From the NCBI RefSeq assembly GCF_004353505.1, contig NZ_SMNQ01000001.1:248001-312000 (forward strand): 64,000 nt of DNA, written 5' to 3'. The notes beneath the pieces are model-generated. The model did no database searches, was not told the DNA's origin, and worked only from the letters and a program-made list of their open reading frames with translations. Shown here in pieces: positions 8,350 to 17,626 of the stretch. This DNA is from Streptomyces sp. WAC05374 (GTDB taxonomy: Bacteria > Actinomycetota > Actinomycetes > Streptomycetales > Streptomycetaceae). Made by a program: the position numbers and the translations under genes. The stretch's first letter is position 1. Each line of letters begins with the position of its first letter.

Positions 8350-10002
8350 GTGACGCAACCACCGGGCGCACCGCCCTCGGCCACCGGCGAGTTCCTGCAC
8401 GACTTCCTGCTCGCCCGGGTGTCCCGCGGCCCCGACAGCCCCGCCGTCGTGGAGCCCGGCCCGCCGGGAAGCGCGACCGTGACCACGTACGCCGGCCTCG
8501 GCGACCGTGTGGCGCGGTACGCCGGTGAACTCGACGCCCTGGAACTGGAGCTGGGCTCCCGTGTGCTGCTGGAGGCCGAGGCGACCGCCGACTCCGTCGC
8601 GCTGCTCCTCGCCTGCTCCCGCGCGGGCCTCACCTTCGTACCGGTGAGCCCCGAAACACCGCGGGACCGGCTGCTCACGCTGATCGGGACCGCACGGCCC
8701 GCCCTGCACCTCCAGCCCGAGAACGGCCGGCGCGAAGACCTGCCCGCCGGTGTCGGCACCGCCCGGTTCGGACCCGCCGGTGTCACCGTGGAACGACGAC
8801 CGGACCCGGTACGCCGCAGGCGCCGGGCGCCCAGTGTCACCGACCCCGCGTACATCATCTTCACCTCCGGGACCACCGGCCGCCCCAAGGGCGTGGTGAT
8901 GAGCCACCGTGCCGTGGTCGCCTTCTACCGGGGCATGCTCGCCCACGACATCGCGCGCCCCGGCGACCGGATCGCCAGCACCTCCCCGCTCCAGTTCGAC
9001 TTCTCGCTGCTCAACATCGGCCTGGCCCTCGGCAGCGGCGCCGCGGTCGTCCCCGTACCGCAGGCCCTGGTGCGCTGGCCCCGGCACTTCCTGCGGGTGC
9101 TGCGCGACACCGGGGCGACGCAGGTCAACGGCGTACCGTCGATCTGGCGGCAGGTGCTGCGCCACGAGCCGGACCGCCTCGCCGAGCTCGACCACCTGCG
9201 CGGTGTGCTCTTCTGCGGCGAGGAGTTCCCCCTGCCGGAACTGCGGCAGTTGCAGCGGCTGCGGCCCGGGATGCGCGTCGTCAACTGCTACGGCGCCACC
9301 GAGTCGATGGCCTGCTCCTTCGAGGACGTCCCCGACCCCCTCCCCGACGGAACCGAGCGCCTCTCCATCGGCGTGGCCCACCCCGGTGCCGAGATGGTGC
9401 TGGTGGACGAGTCCGGACGGGTCGTCGACCGCCCCGGGACACCCGGAGAGATCCACCTGCGCAGCCCCGCCCTCTTCTCCGGCTACTGGGACGACCCCGA
9501 GGCCACGCGCGCCGCCCTCGTCCCCGACCCGCTGTGCCCGCAGTCCGGGCAACTGGTGCTGCGCACCGGGGATGTGGCGGTCCAGGGCGAGAAGGGCGAG
9601 TTCTACTTCTGCGGCCGCACCGACTCCCAGGTGCAGATCAACGGCAACCGCGTCGAGCTGGGCGAGGTGGAGCGCCGGCTGCTGGAGTTCCCCGGCGCCA
9701 CCGCGGCCGCCGCGCTGCCCCTGCCGGAGCCGGGCGGTGGCAGCCGGCTGGCCGCGTTCGTGGTCGTGGCGGCCGGCGAGGACCGGCCGCGGCCGGACGA
9801 GCTGCGGGACTTCTGCGCCCTGACCCTGCCCGCCTACATGGTCCCCGGCGAGATCCGGCTCCTCGACACCCTGCCCACCACCACGAACGGCAAGGTCGAC
9901 CGGGCGGCCCTGGCCGCGTCGGCAGCCGCGCCCGCGCCGGCCGCCCCCGGTCCGGACCCGACACCGGGCACCGCTGCCGCGCCCCGCAGGGGAGAACGAT
10001 GA
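8350..10002 (+). CDS. Free-standing amino-acid adenylation enzyme (NRPS A domain)
   Basis: 550 aa. Core motifs in order: A3 IIFTSGTTGRPKGV (169-182), A4 around QFDFSLLN with Asp217 at the alpha-amino-contacting position, A5 NCYGATES, A7 LRTGDVA, A8 GRTDSQVQINGNRVELGE, and A10 TTTNGKVDR with catalytic Lys515. It ends in an Ala/Pro-rich tail with no carrier domain. It activates an amino acid as the aminoacyl-AMP; the conserved Asp217 argues for an amino-acid rather than aryl-acid substrate. The GTG start has AAGGA seven bases upstream. An in-frame extension back to 7921 runs through the promoter and is rejected. Its ATGA overlap couples it to the MFS gene. Confidence 0.92.
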   Translation: MTQPPGAPPSATGEFLHDFLLARVSRGPDSPAVVEPGPPGSATVTTYAGLGDRVARYAGELDALELELGSRVLLEAEATADSVALLLACSRAGLTFVPVSPETPRDRLLTLIGTARPALHLQPENGRREDLPAGVGTARFGPAGVTVERRPDPVRRRRRAPSVTDPAYIIFTSGTTGRPKGVVMSHRAVVAFYRGMLAHDIARPGDRIASTSPLQFDFSLLNIGLALGSGAAVVPVPQALVRWPRHFLRVLRDTGATQVNGVPSIWRQVLRHEPDRLAELDHLRGVLFCGEEFPLPELRQLQRLRPGMRVVNCYGATESMACSFEDVPDPLPDGTERLSIGVAHPGAEMVLVDESGRVVDRPGTPGEIHLRSPALFSGYWDDPEATRAALVPDPLCPQSGQLVLRTGDVAVQGEKGEFYFCGRTDSQVQINGNRVELGEVERRLLEFPGATAAAALPLPEPGGGSRLAAFVVVAAGEDRPRPDELRDFCALTLPAYMVPGEIRLLDTLPTTTNGKVDRAALAASAAAPAPAAPGPDPTPGTAAAPRRGER

Positions 10003-11276
10003 GCACGACGGACCGGCCGGGCAGCGGTACGGCCCCGGGCACCGCGCCGACACCCGGCCGTGGACGGGCGCGGTGGCGGACGCATGTCGCCGTCCGGGTC
10101 GGCGGCCTGCCCGGCGCCTTCTGGGTGCTCTGGTGCGGCACCCTGGTCAACCGGCTCGGCGCCATGGTCAACCCGTTCCTGAGCCTCTACCTCACCGAGG
10201 TCCGGGGCGTGCCCATCGCCACCACGGGCCTGATCCTCGCGGGTGTCGGCGTCGGGTCCGTCATCTCCCAGCCGCTCGGCGGGGTCATCACCGACCGCTT
10301 CGGCCGCAGGATCGCGCTCACCGGCGGCATGATCGCGAACGGGGCCGTGCTGCTCTCGCTCGGGCACGCCGAGAGCCTCCCCGCGATCGCCGCCTGCGGC
10401 TTCGCGCTGGGCGTGACGATCGACCTGTTCCGGCCCGCCTCGCAGGCCCTGGTGGCCGACGCGGTACCGGCGGCCGACCGCACGCGCGCCTTCGGGCTGC
10501 TGCTGTGGTCGGTCAACCTGGGTTTCTCCGCCGCCATGGTGATGGGCGGTTACCTGGCGACCCACGGGTTCCACCTGCTCTTCTGGGTCGACGCGGTGGC
10601 GTGCGCGGTCTTCGGCCTGCTCGTCTGGTTCGCCGTCCCGGAAACGCACCGGCCGGCCCCGGGCGGCCGCTCCGACGGCACCTTCCGCACCGTCCTCGCC
10701 GACAAGGTGATGGTGGCGTTCGCCGGCGTCGTCGTGCTGTACGCCACGGTGTTCCAGCAGGCGTTCGCCACCCTGCCGCTGGCGATGAGCGGCAGCGGGC
10801 TGTCCAGCGGGGCGTACGGCGCCGTCATGGGCGTCAACGGCATCGTCGTCATCGCCGTACAGCCACTGATCGGCCACCGGCTGGCCGCGTTCGACAAGAG
10901 CCGGGTGCTCGCCTTCGGTTTCACCGTGGCCGCCTGCGGCAACGCGCTCGTGGCCCTCGCGTCCGGCACGGTGGTGTACGGCGTGGCGGTCGCGGTGTGG
11001 AGCCTGGGTGAGGTGCTCGTCTTCGCGGTCACCGCCTCCATCGTCGCCGACCTCGCGCCCGCCCATCTGCGCGGGCGCTACAACGGGCTCCTCGGCATGG
11101 CGTGGGGCACCGGTTTCCTCGTCGCGCCCGTCGTCGGCACCCGGCTCCTGGTCGTCGGCGCGCCCGTGCTCTGGCTGTCGTGCGCCGCCCTGTGCGTCCT
11201 GGCCGCGGCGGCGCAACTGGCGCTCGCTCCGGCGGTCCGCCGCCGCGAGGGTGACTCCGTGAAGGCCGCGGTATGA
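9999..11276 (+). CDS. MFS drug/H+ antiporter-type exporter
   Basis: 425 aa, about 12 predicted membrane segments, with a soluble N-terminal leader of about 35 residues. The MFS motif A is present between TM2 and TM3 as GGVITDRFGRR. It is typical of 12-TM DHA1-type efflux proteins. The ATG sits in the ATGA overlap with the adenylation gene, after GGGGAGAA. Located between two biosynthetic genes in the rightward unit, it is inferred to export the cluster product and give self-resistance. Confidence 0.9.
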   Translation: MSTTDRPGSGTAPGTAPTPGRGRARWRTHVAVRVGGLPGAFWVLWCGTLVNRLGAMVNPFLSLYLTEVRGVPIATTGLILAGVGVGSVISQPLGGVITDRFGRRIALTGGMIANGAVLLSLGHAESLPAIAACGFALGVTIDLFRPASQALVADAVPAADRTRAFGLLLWSVNLGFSAAMVMGGYLATHGFHLLFWVDAVACAVFGLLVWFAVPETHRPAPGGRSDGTFRTVLADKVMVAFAGVVVLYATVFQQAFATLPLAMSGSGLSSGAYGAVMGVNGIVVIAVQPLIGHRLAAFDKSRVLAFGFTVAACGNALVALASGTVVYGVAVAVWSLGEVLVFAVTASIVADLAPAHLRGRYNGLLGMAWGTGFLVAPVVGTRLLVVGAPVLWLSCAALCVLAAAAQLALAPAVRRREGDSVKAAV

Positions 11277-12529
11277 CCCCGGGACGGAGGGCGAGGCGCG
11301 TCCTGCTGCTGGAAGCGTGGGTCGCGGCCGGCGAGGACCTGCTGCGCGCGGCCGCCGCGCTGGGCGTCGAGGCGTACGTCGCCACGCACGAGGACGTCCA
11401 CGCCACGCACTACGGGCCCGAGCTCACCGAGCTGATCAGCGGTGTCGCCTTCACCGACTTCGGTGACACCGCCGCCGCGCTCGACGACCTGACCGCGTTC
11501 TGCCGTGCGCGCCGCATCGACGGAGTGGTCGCCTGCTGGGAGTTCCTCTCCCCCGTGGCGGCCCTGCTCGCGGCCCGGCTCGGCCTGCCCGGTCACGATC
11601 CGGACCGGGCGGCGGCCTGCCGCAACAAGCGGCTCATGGCCGAGGTGTTCGCGGCCCACGGCGTCCCGGCCCCGCGCACGGTCACCGCCGCGGATCACCG
11701 CACCCTCGCGCGCCGCGCCGAAGCGGCCGGAATCGGCTTCCCGCTCGTGGTCAAGCCCGCCGAGAACGCCGCCTCGATCGGTGTCACCGTGGTCACCTCC
11801 GCCGAGGGCCTGCCGGCGGCGGCGCGACTGGCGGGGAGCGAGACGCACAAGCCGTCGCACGGCATCCCGCTGGACACCACGCTCCTGGCGCAGGAGTACG
11901 TGGAAGGTGACGAGTTCAGCGTCGAGACCGTCCTCACGCGCGGCGAGGTCCACCACCTGGTGGTGACCGAGAAGTTCACCACGCGGGACGCGAGCCGGGC
12001 CGAGACCGGCCACACCGTGCCGGCCCGGCTCCCGGCGGACGTCCGCGCGGCCGTCCTCACCGCCGCCACCCGCGCGGCCACCGCGCTGGGGCTGCGCGAC
12101 GGCGTCGCCCACACCGAGGTGAAGGTGGACGGGCGGGGCCGGCCGCACGTCATCGAGGTGGGCGCCCGGCCGCCGGGGGACGGCATCATGCGGCTGGTCG
12201 CGGAGGCCACCGGGATCGACCAGGCGCGTGCGTACCTGATGACGGCGCTGGGCGAGCGGCCCGACCTCACGCCCCGGCGTGAAAGGGCCGCCGCCGTCCG
12301 GTTCCTCACCGCCCCTCACGCCGGCACGCTCACCCGCGTCGAGGGGCTCCCCCGGGGCGATCACGTGGTGAGCACCGGGCTGCTGAAGCGCCCCGGCGAC
12401 CCCGTTGGCGACCCGCGAGACAACCTCCAGCGCATCGGCCACCTCATGGTCCGCGCCGGCACCGCGCGGGCCGCCAACCGGGCGGCCGACGAGGCACTGG
12501 ACGCCGTCACCGTCGAGGTGTCACCGTGA
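11273..12529 (+). CDS. ATP-grasp carboxylate-amine ligase
   Basis: 418 aa, full-length single ATP-grasp protein. Pre-ATP-grasp region 1-115 (VLLLEAWVAAGEDLLRAAAALG); ATP-binding FPLVVKPAENAASIGVTVV (about 161-179); AQEYVEGDEFSVETVL; C-terminal HTEVKVDGRGRPHVIEVGARPPGDG at the metal site, with Gly instead of the usual Asn. This matches L-amino-acid ligase/carnosine-synthase-like natural-product ligases, which join amino acids through an acyl phosphate. Its ATG overlaps the MFS stop (ATGA). With the tandem fusion it brings the cluster to three ATP-grasp modules. Confidence 0.92.
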   Translation: MTPGRRARRVLLLEAWVAAGEDLLRAAAALGVEAYVATHEDVHATHYGPELTELISGVAFTDFGDTAAALDDLTAFCRARRIDGVVACWEFLSPVAALLAARLGLPGHDPDRAAACRNKRLMAEVFAAHGVPAPRTVTAADHRTLARRAEAAGIGFPLVVKPAENAASIGVTVVTSAEGLPAAARLAGSETHKPSHGIPLDTTLLAQEYVEGDEFSVETVLTRGEVHHLVVTEKFTTRDASRAETGHTVPARLPADVRAAVLTAATRAATALGLRDGVAHTEVKVDGRGRPHVIEVGARPPGDGIMRLVAEATGIDQARAYLMTALGERPDLTPRRERAAAVRFLTAPHAGTLTRVEGLPRGDHVVSTGLLKRPGDPVGDPRDNLQRIGHLMVRAGTARAANRAADEALDAVTVEVSP

Positions 12530-12558
12530 GGCGCCCCCCGTGGGCGGGAGCGCGGCCC

Positions 12559-12990
12559 TCACCGTCGGGTCGCGGCCACGGCGACGATGGCACTCAGGGT
12601 GCCGAGTGCCACGCACAACGGTGAGTACAGGACGGTGTTCAACCGCTGGAATTCGACGGGGGCCCTGCGGTTGATCACGTAGCCGCCCAGGCCGCGGGCG
12701 AGCAGAACCACCGTCAGGCCGTACATGCCCACCAGCCGCAGCCAGTCCGGTCCGACCGCCGGCACGGACTCGTTGACCATCAGGGTCAGCACAGCGCCGC
12801 CGAACAGCGCCAGCCCCACCGCGAGGGTGCTCACCACCGGCGGCATCCTGTCGTCGTCGACGCCGCCGATGGTCCGGGAGAACGTCGCCGCGTCCTTCAT
12901 CGGCCACGGGGAGAACGCCCAGACGAAGTGCAGCAGCCCGATGGCCGCGAGGGCCAGCGTCAGGGCCATGGGAACCACGGTGCGGACCAT
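12559..12990 (-). CDS. DUF3995-type membrane protein
   Basis: 143 aa, four hydrophobic segments (about 5-25, 55-73, 83-102, 121-139) with a short extracytoplasmic loop after TM1 containing HFVWAFSPWPM, typical of DUF3995 proteins. Function unknown. It converges on the ATP-grasp gene with only 29 bases between them, and marks the edge of the biosynthetic cluster. No catalytic motif is seen. Confidence 0.75.
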   Translation of the reverse strand: MVRTVVPMALTLALAAIGLLHFVWAFSPWPMKDAATFSRTIGGVDDDRMPPVVSTLAVGLALFGGAVLTLMVNESVPAVGPDWLRLVGMYGLTVVLLARGLGGYVINRRAPVEFQRLNTVLYSPLCVALGTLSAIVAVAATRR

Positions 12991-13152
12991 GCTCGGTGCT
13001 CCAATCCCGTGCCGACGGATGCGCGTCCATCATGGCAACGGCATCCGTCCCGCCCGCGGCCGGCCCCCTCCACAAGGAGTCCGTGAGCCGGACTGCCGTG
13101 CCGGCCGGCGGGCTCACCACGTCGGCCGGCACCGGCGGTTGCGCCCGGCGCG

Positions 13153-14355
13153 TCAGGCCGCCGCCTCCGCCGGGGTGTGTCCGGGGGCTCCCTGCCGTAC
13201 GACGGCCCGGCGCCGGGCCGGCAGGCCGGCCGTCGGGTTGGCGACGCCCCAGGCCGCGCCCTTGCAGATCAGCTCCTTGTACAGGGCGGCCGTGCGGCCC
13301 GTCAGGGCGCGGTCGACCGCCCGGTCGTCGGCGGTGACGAACTGGATCAGGCCCTCCTTGCGGCCGAGGGAGACGCACTGCTGGAAGTAGCGGATGGGGG
13401 TGCGGGGGACCTTGACCCCGGCCAGCCGGGCGGCGATGGCGTCGGCGGCCTGCCAGGCCATGGGGACGCCGGAGGCGCACGACATGCGCAGGGGCTTGCC
13501 GTTGGGGCCGATGGCCATCGCCGCGTCGCCCACGGCGTACACGTCCGGGTGGGAGACCGAGCGCATCGTGGAGTCGACCACGATCTGACCGCGGTCGGTG
13601 AGTTCCAGGGTGGTGGCCTCGGCGATCGGGTGGACGGCGAAGCCGGTGGTCCAGACCGTGACCTCGGCGGGGACGGTCCTGCCGTCGGCGGTGGTCACGC
13701 CGTCCGCCCGCACGGCGGTGACCTCGGTGTGCTCGTGGACCGTGATGCCCAGCCTGCCGGTCACCGTGCGCAGGTGGGCGCGGCCCTTCGCGGAGAGCCA
13801 GTCGCCGAGGGCGCCGTGGGTGGCCAGGGCGACGTCGAGGTCGGGGCGGGCCTCGGCGATCTCGGTGGCGGCCTCCAGGCCGGTGAGGCCGCCGCCGACC
13901 ACGAGCACGGGCGAGCCCGCGTCCAGGGCGGCCAGGCGGTCGCGCAGGCGGAGGGCGCCCGGACGGCTGGAGAGCTCGTGGGCGTGTGCGGCGGCACCGG
14001 GCACGCCCCCGTCGTTCCAGCCGCTGCCGAGGGCGTAGACCAGCGTGTCGTACGCGAGTTCCTCCTGCTCGGGGCCCCCGGCGGCGGTGACCGTCACCGT
14101 CTTGCGGTCGGCGTCCACGGCGGTGACCTTCGCGAGCTTCAGCTCCACGCCGGTGCCCGCGAACATCGCGCTGAACGGCCGGGGCTTGAGGTCCTGGCCG
14201 GCCGCGAGCTGGTGCAGCCGGACGCGCTCGACGAAGTCGGGCTCCGGGTTGACGAGGGTGATGGTGACGTCCTCGCGGCGCAGCCGCCTGGCGATGCGGC
14301 CGGCGGCGACGGCTCCGGTGTAGCCGGCTCCGAGGACGACGATGCGGTGCTGCAT
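13153..14355 (-). CDS. FAD-dependent pyridine nucleotide oxidoreductase (NDH-2-like)
   Basis: 400 aa. Two Rossmann motifs: FAD-binding VVLGAGYTGAVAAGRIA at the N-terminus and NAD(P)-binding VLVVGGGLTGLEAATEIA near 155-175. The second FAD motif DVYAVGDAAMA is near 290. The order matches single-subunit NADH dehydrogenases and AIF-like oxidoreductases; no C-terminal membrane helix is obvious, so it may be a soluble disulfide- or quinone-active form. Start ATG 14355 is chosen over a long in-frame extension that covers the sigma gene. It lies 112 bases downstream of the ECF41-like sigma gene on the same strand; ECF41 factors are commonly paired with such oxidoreductases. Confidence 0.88.
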   Translation of the reverse strand: MQHRIVVLGAGYTGAVAAGRIARRLRREDVTITLVNPEPDFVERVRLHQLAAGQDLKPRPFSAMFAGTGVELKLAKVTAVDADRKTVTVTAAGGPEQEELAYDTLVYALGSGWNDGGVPGAAAHAHELSSRPGALRLRDRLAALDAGSPVLVVGGGLTGLEAATEIAEARPDLDVALATHGALGDWLSAKGRAHLRTVTGRLGITVHEHTEVTAVRADGVTTADGRTVPAEVTVWTTGFAVHPIAEATTLELTDRGQIVVDSTMRSVSHPDVYAVGDAAMAIGPNGKPLRMSCASGVPMAWQAADAIAARLAGVKVPRTPIRYFQQCVSLGRKEGLIQFVTADDRAVDRALTGRTAALYKELICKGAAWGVANPTAGLPARRRAVVRQGAPGHTPAEAAA

Positions 14356-14467
14356 GACCCTGCTCCTGTCTGCGAGGTTCCGCGGCTGTCGTGCGCGGTT
14401 TCGCCTCTTGAACCGGGCAGCTCCCGGATTCCTGACAGGATTGGAATGTGACCTGTGCCACATGTGC

Positions 14468-15412
14468 TCAGAGGACGTACAGCGGGGTCTCCCCGTCCTC
14501 CCGGGCGGCCCACCGCTCGGTCGCACGGACGAGCTTGTCGGGGTTGACCTGGCTGCGGACCGCGACGATGCCCTCCTCGGTGACCTCCAGGCAGGTGACC
14601 CCGACGACCCGGCCGTCCACGACGGCCACGATGGCGGGGCCGCCGTTGGCGGTCGCGGCATGGATCTCGGCCGCCCCGCCGATGTGGGCCCGCTTGGCCG
14701 CGCTGGGCTTGAACAGGCCGCGCAGGAACTTCGCGACCGCGAGCGCGCCCTCGAACGCCTTCGCCCGCGCCGGGACCTTCCCGCCGCCGTCGCCGACGGA
14801 GACCGCGTCTTCGGTGAGCAGGCGCAGGAGCGGTTCGGTGCGGCCGCTGGTGGCCGCGGCCAGGAACTCCTCGACGACCCTCCGGGCGGCGGCCTCGTCG
14901 ATCTCGGTGCGCGCCTTGCCGTCCGCGACGTGCTTCTTGGCCCGGTGGTAGATCTGCTGGCTGGCGGCCTCGGTGATGTCCAGGATCTCGGCGATCTCCC
15001 GGTGCGCGTACGCGAAGGCCTCGCGCAGCACGTACACCGCCCGCTCGCCCGGCGACAGGCGCTCCAGCAGGACGAGGACGGCGTACGAGACCGACTCGCG
15101 CTGCTCGGCGGTGTCGGCCGGGCCGAGCATGGGGTCGCCGGCGAGCAGCGGCTCGGGCAGCCACCTGCCCACGTACGTCTCACGGCGTGCGCGTGCCGAA
15201 GTGAGCTGGTTGAGGCAGTAGTTGGTGAGGACCTTCGTCAGCCAGGCCTCGGGCACCTCGATCCGCCCGACGTCGGCCGCCTGCCACCGCAGGAACGTTT
15301 CCTGTACGGCGTCCTCCGCCTCGCCCGACGAGCCGAGCAGCCGGTAGGCGATGGCCTCCAGCCGGGGCCTGGCAGCCTCGAACCGGTCGACGTCACTCAT
15401 GAGCAGGGCCAT
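14468..15412 (-). CDS. ECF41/SigJ-type sigma factor with SnoaL-like C-terminal domain
   Basis: 314 aa. Sigma-70 region 2 (RLLGSSGEAEDAVQETFLRW, about 23-42) and region 4 (LSPGERAVYVLREAFAYAHREIAEIL) are followed by a roughly 110-residue SnoaL/NTF2-like domain starting AAARRVVEEFLAA. ECF41 sigma factors use this fused domain instead of a separate anti-sigma factor to control activity. ATG 15412 gives MALLMSDVD; an internal ATG at 15400 is an alternative. It probably controls the adjacent flavoprotein gene and itself; no clear cognate promoter motif was found by eye. Confidence 0.9.
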   Translation of the reverse strand: MALLMSDVDRFEAARPRLEAIAYRLLGSSGEAEDAVQETFLRWQAADVGRIEVPEAWLTKVLTNYCLNQLTSARARRETYVGRWLPEPLLAGDPMLGPADTAEQRESVSYAVLVLLERLSPGERAVYVLREAFAYAHREIAEILDITEAASQQIYHRAKKHVADGKARTEIDEAAARRVVEEFLAAATSGRTEPLLRLLTEDAVSVGDGGGKVPARAKAFEGALAVAKFLRGLFKPSAAKRAHIGGAAEIHAATANGGPAIVAVVDGRVVGVTCLEVTEEGIVAVRSQVNPDKLVRATERWAAREDGETPLYVL

Positions 15413-15534
15413 GCCCGCGATCCTAGCCGCCGCCGCGGCGGACAGGGCACTCGTACGCGTCCTCGAAGCCGGGCCCCCGGCCGGCCAGGTGCTCCACGAG
15501 CCGCACACCGCCGGAACGCGCCCGGACAGGTCCG

Positions 15535-16578
15535 TCACACTGACGCGCTCGGGATGTCGCCGTCCGGGGCGGACGGCCGGGCCGTGCGGTGGAAGGCGGC
15601 CCGGTAGGCGCTCGGGCGGTGGCCGGTGTGGCGGGCGAAGAGGGCGGCGAAGGTGCCGGGGTCCTGGTAGCCGACAGCCGCGGCGACGGCGGCGACGGTG
15701 CGGTCGGTGGTTTCCAGCAGGTGGCGGGCGCGGCGGATACGGGATGCCTGGAGATGGGCGAGCGGGCTGTGTCCGGTCTCCTCGGCGAAGCGTCGCAGCA
15801 GCGTGCGGGTGCTGACGCGGAAGGCACCGGCGAGGGCGGCGAGGTCGTACCGGTCGGTGAGGTTCTGGTCGAGCCTGCGCATCACCCGCTGGGAGAACTC
15901 GCGGCCGGGCTGCGGCAGGAGGCGCGGGTCGACGTACGGCGTCTGGGAGGTCCGCGCGTCGTCGACGAGCGCCAGCCGTGCCGTGGTGCGGGCCACCCGG
16001 GCGCCGTGGTGCCGGCGGATCAGGTCGAGTGCGAAGTCGTACATGGCGCTGAAGGCGGCCGTGGTCGTCACCCCCGCGTCGGTGACGACCAGGTGCTCGG
16101 GCCGCACGTCGGCGCCCGGGCAGCGCCGGGCCAGTTCGCCGGCGTACAGCCAGGAGGTGGTGGCCCGGCGCCGGTCGAGGAGCCCGGCCTCGGCGAGCAG
16201 GAACGCGCCGACGCAGAGGGAGACGACGGCGGTGCCGGCGGCGGCCTGCGCGCGGATCGCCGCGATCTCGGGGGCGGGCCGGGCGAGCCGGGCGTCGAGG
16301 TCCGTGTCCGGCAGGAGTTCGAAGCCGGGGACCACGAGGACGTCGACGGGGCGCGAGGGGCGCACCTCCAGGTTCGCGCCGCCCGAGGCGGTGACCCGGC
16401 GGCGGGGCGAGACGACCGACACCCGGTGGCCGGGCGCGTCCGGTCCGGCCACGTGCCCGGCCATCGTCAACAGGTCCGGGACGCCGAAGACTTCGGACGC
16501 GAAGCACCCCGGGTACGCCAGGACCCCGACCCGCAGCCCACCCGGTCCGGCTCCCGTCCCCGCACCTTCCTCCGCCAT
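15535..16578 (-). CDS. GlxA-family AraC-type transcriptional regulator
   Basis: 347 aa. N-terminal DJ-1/PfpI-like (class I amidotransferase) domain, about 15-185, with the nucleophile-elbow-like VVSLCVGAFLLAEAG; C-terminal AraC double helix-turn-helix, about 235-320, with DLAALAGAFRVSTRTLLRRF and VGYQDPGTFAALF. GlxA-type regulators sense small ligands, often nitrogen compounds, and are not active amidotransferases. It is divergent from the dienelactone hydrolase gene (145 bases apart), its most likely target. Confidence 0.9.
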   Translation of the reverse strand: MAEEGAGTGAGPGGLRVGVLAYPGCFASEVFGVPDLLTMAGHVAGPDAPGHRVSVVSPRRRVTASGGANLEVRPSRPVDVLVVPGFELLPDTDLDARLARPAPEIAAIRAQAAAGTAVVSLCVGAFLLAEAGLLDRRRATTSWLYAGELARRCPGADVRPEHLVVTDAGVTTTAAFSAMYDFALDLIRRHHGARVARTTARLALVDDARTSQTPYVDPRLLPQPGREFSQRVMRRLDQNLTDRYDLAALAGAFRVSTRTLLRRFAEETGHSPLAHLQASRIRRARHLLETTDRTVAAVAAAVGYQDPGTFAALFARHTGHRPSAYRAAFHRTARPSAPDGDIPSASV

Positions 16579-16723
16579 GGCCCCCCGTACCCCCTCCCCC
16601 GGCGTCCCGTCCGGGCGCCACCGGCCGCGTACCGCTCGCCCCCTCCGCGTGTGGCGAGATTACCCCCGGCCTTGGCGATCCCGCCCCTCACGCGGTGGCC
16701 GGCGCCGGGACCAGGCTGGCCCC

Positions 16724-17554
16724 ATGAGCGACGACGATCCGATGACCGACTTCACCCGGCAGAGCGTGGCCGTGGAGGGGGTGGAGAAGACGGTGTACGT
16801 GGCAGGGGAGGGACCCGCGGTCGTGGTGCTGCCCGAGATGCCGGGCATCAGCCCCGACGTCCTGCGGCTCGCGCGCTGGGTGCGGGACGCGGGGTTCACC
16901 GTCCATGTGCCCTCCCTGTTCGGGACGGACGGCGCGTTTCCCACGGCCGAGGGCGGCCGGGAGGTGGTCCGCCGCGCCTGTGTCAGCGCCGAGTTCCGCG
17001 CCTTCGCCGGGGGCGGCACGAGTCCGGTGACGCTCTGGTTGCGCGGCCTGGCGCGCAGGGCCCACGGCGTGTGCGGGGGGCCGGGGGTGGGCGCCATCGG
17101 CCTGTGCTTCACCGGCAACTTCGCCCTCACCATGGCCCTGGAGCCGGCGGTGATCGCCCCGGTGGTCAACCACCCGTCGCTGCCGCTCGACGATCCGGGC
17201 GGCCTCGAACTCGACCCGGCGGACGCGCGCGCGGTGCGCGACCGGCTCCACCGTGACGGCCTCACCGTCCTCGCCCACCGCTTCGAGGGCGACCGCTGGT
17301 GCACGGGGCAGCGGTTCGCCGCCTACCGGTCGCTGCTCGGCGACGCCTTCGACGGTCGCGTGCTCCCGGACAGCGCCGCGAACCCGGCCCCGCCGCCCTT
17401 CTTCGCCGACCTGGTCGGCACTCCGCACAGCGTCGTCACCGCCCATCTCGTCGACGAGGCCGGCCACCCCACGGTCCGGGCACGGGACGACATCCTGGCC
17501 TTCCTCACCGCCCGCCTGCGCCCGGGCGGCAGCCCACCGGCGCCGGCCACCTGA
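16724..17554 (+). CDS. Dienelactone hydrolase family protein
   Basis: 276 aa alpha/beta hydrolase. The cysteine nucleophile of the family is in IGLCFTGNFALTMAL (about residue 127) and the catalytic histidine in DEAGHPTVRARDD near the C-terminus. DLH enzymes hydrolyse dienelactones or related esters; many actinobacterial members have unknown substrates. The first ATG (16724) is used; an internal ATG at 16741 (MTDFTRQ) is possible. It faces the GlxA regulator, and a strong hairpin follows 6 bases after the stop. Confidence 0.85.
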   Translation: MSDDDPMTDFTRQSVAVEGVEKTVYVAGEGPAVVVLPEMPGISPDVLRLARWVRDAGFTVHVPSLFGTDGAFPTAEGGREVVRRACVSAEFRAFAGGGTSPVTLWLRGLARRAHGVCGGPGVGAIGLCFTGNFALTMALEPAVIAPVVNHPSLPLDDPGGLELDPADARAVRDRLHRDGLTVLAHRFEGDRWCTGQRFAAYRSLLGDAFDGRVLPDSAANPAPPPFFADLVGTPHSVVTAHLVDEAGHPTVRARDDILAFLTARLRPGGSPPAPAT

Positions 17555-17559
17555 CGGAG

Positions 17560-17605
17560 CCCCGTCCTGTCCGCCGCGGGCCGGGCGCGGGCGGACAGGA
17601 CGGGG
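17560..17605. terminator. Bidirectional terminator hairpin
   Basis: A perfect 16-bp stem (17560-17575 with 17590-17605, CCCCGTCCTGTCCGCC on one side) with a 14-base GC-rich loop, between the convergent dienelactone hydrolase and protease-inhibitor genes. It lacks a T-run, as is usual in Streptomyces. Confidence 0.75.
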
Positions 17606-17626
17606 CGTGCGGCCGCGGACGGAGCG

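Noticed and set aside
1-12529. Assignment to a streptothricin- or blasticidin-type cluster from the aminomutase, carbamoyltransferase and free NRPS domains
   Set aside because: Other expected genes are not visible and the three ATP-grasp modules do not fit; left as an unassigned cluster.
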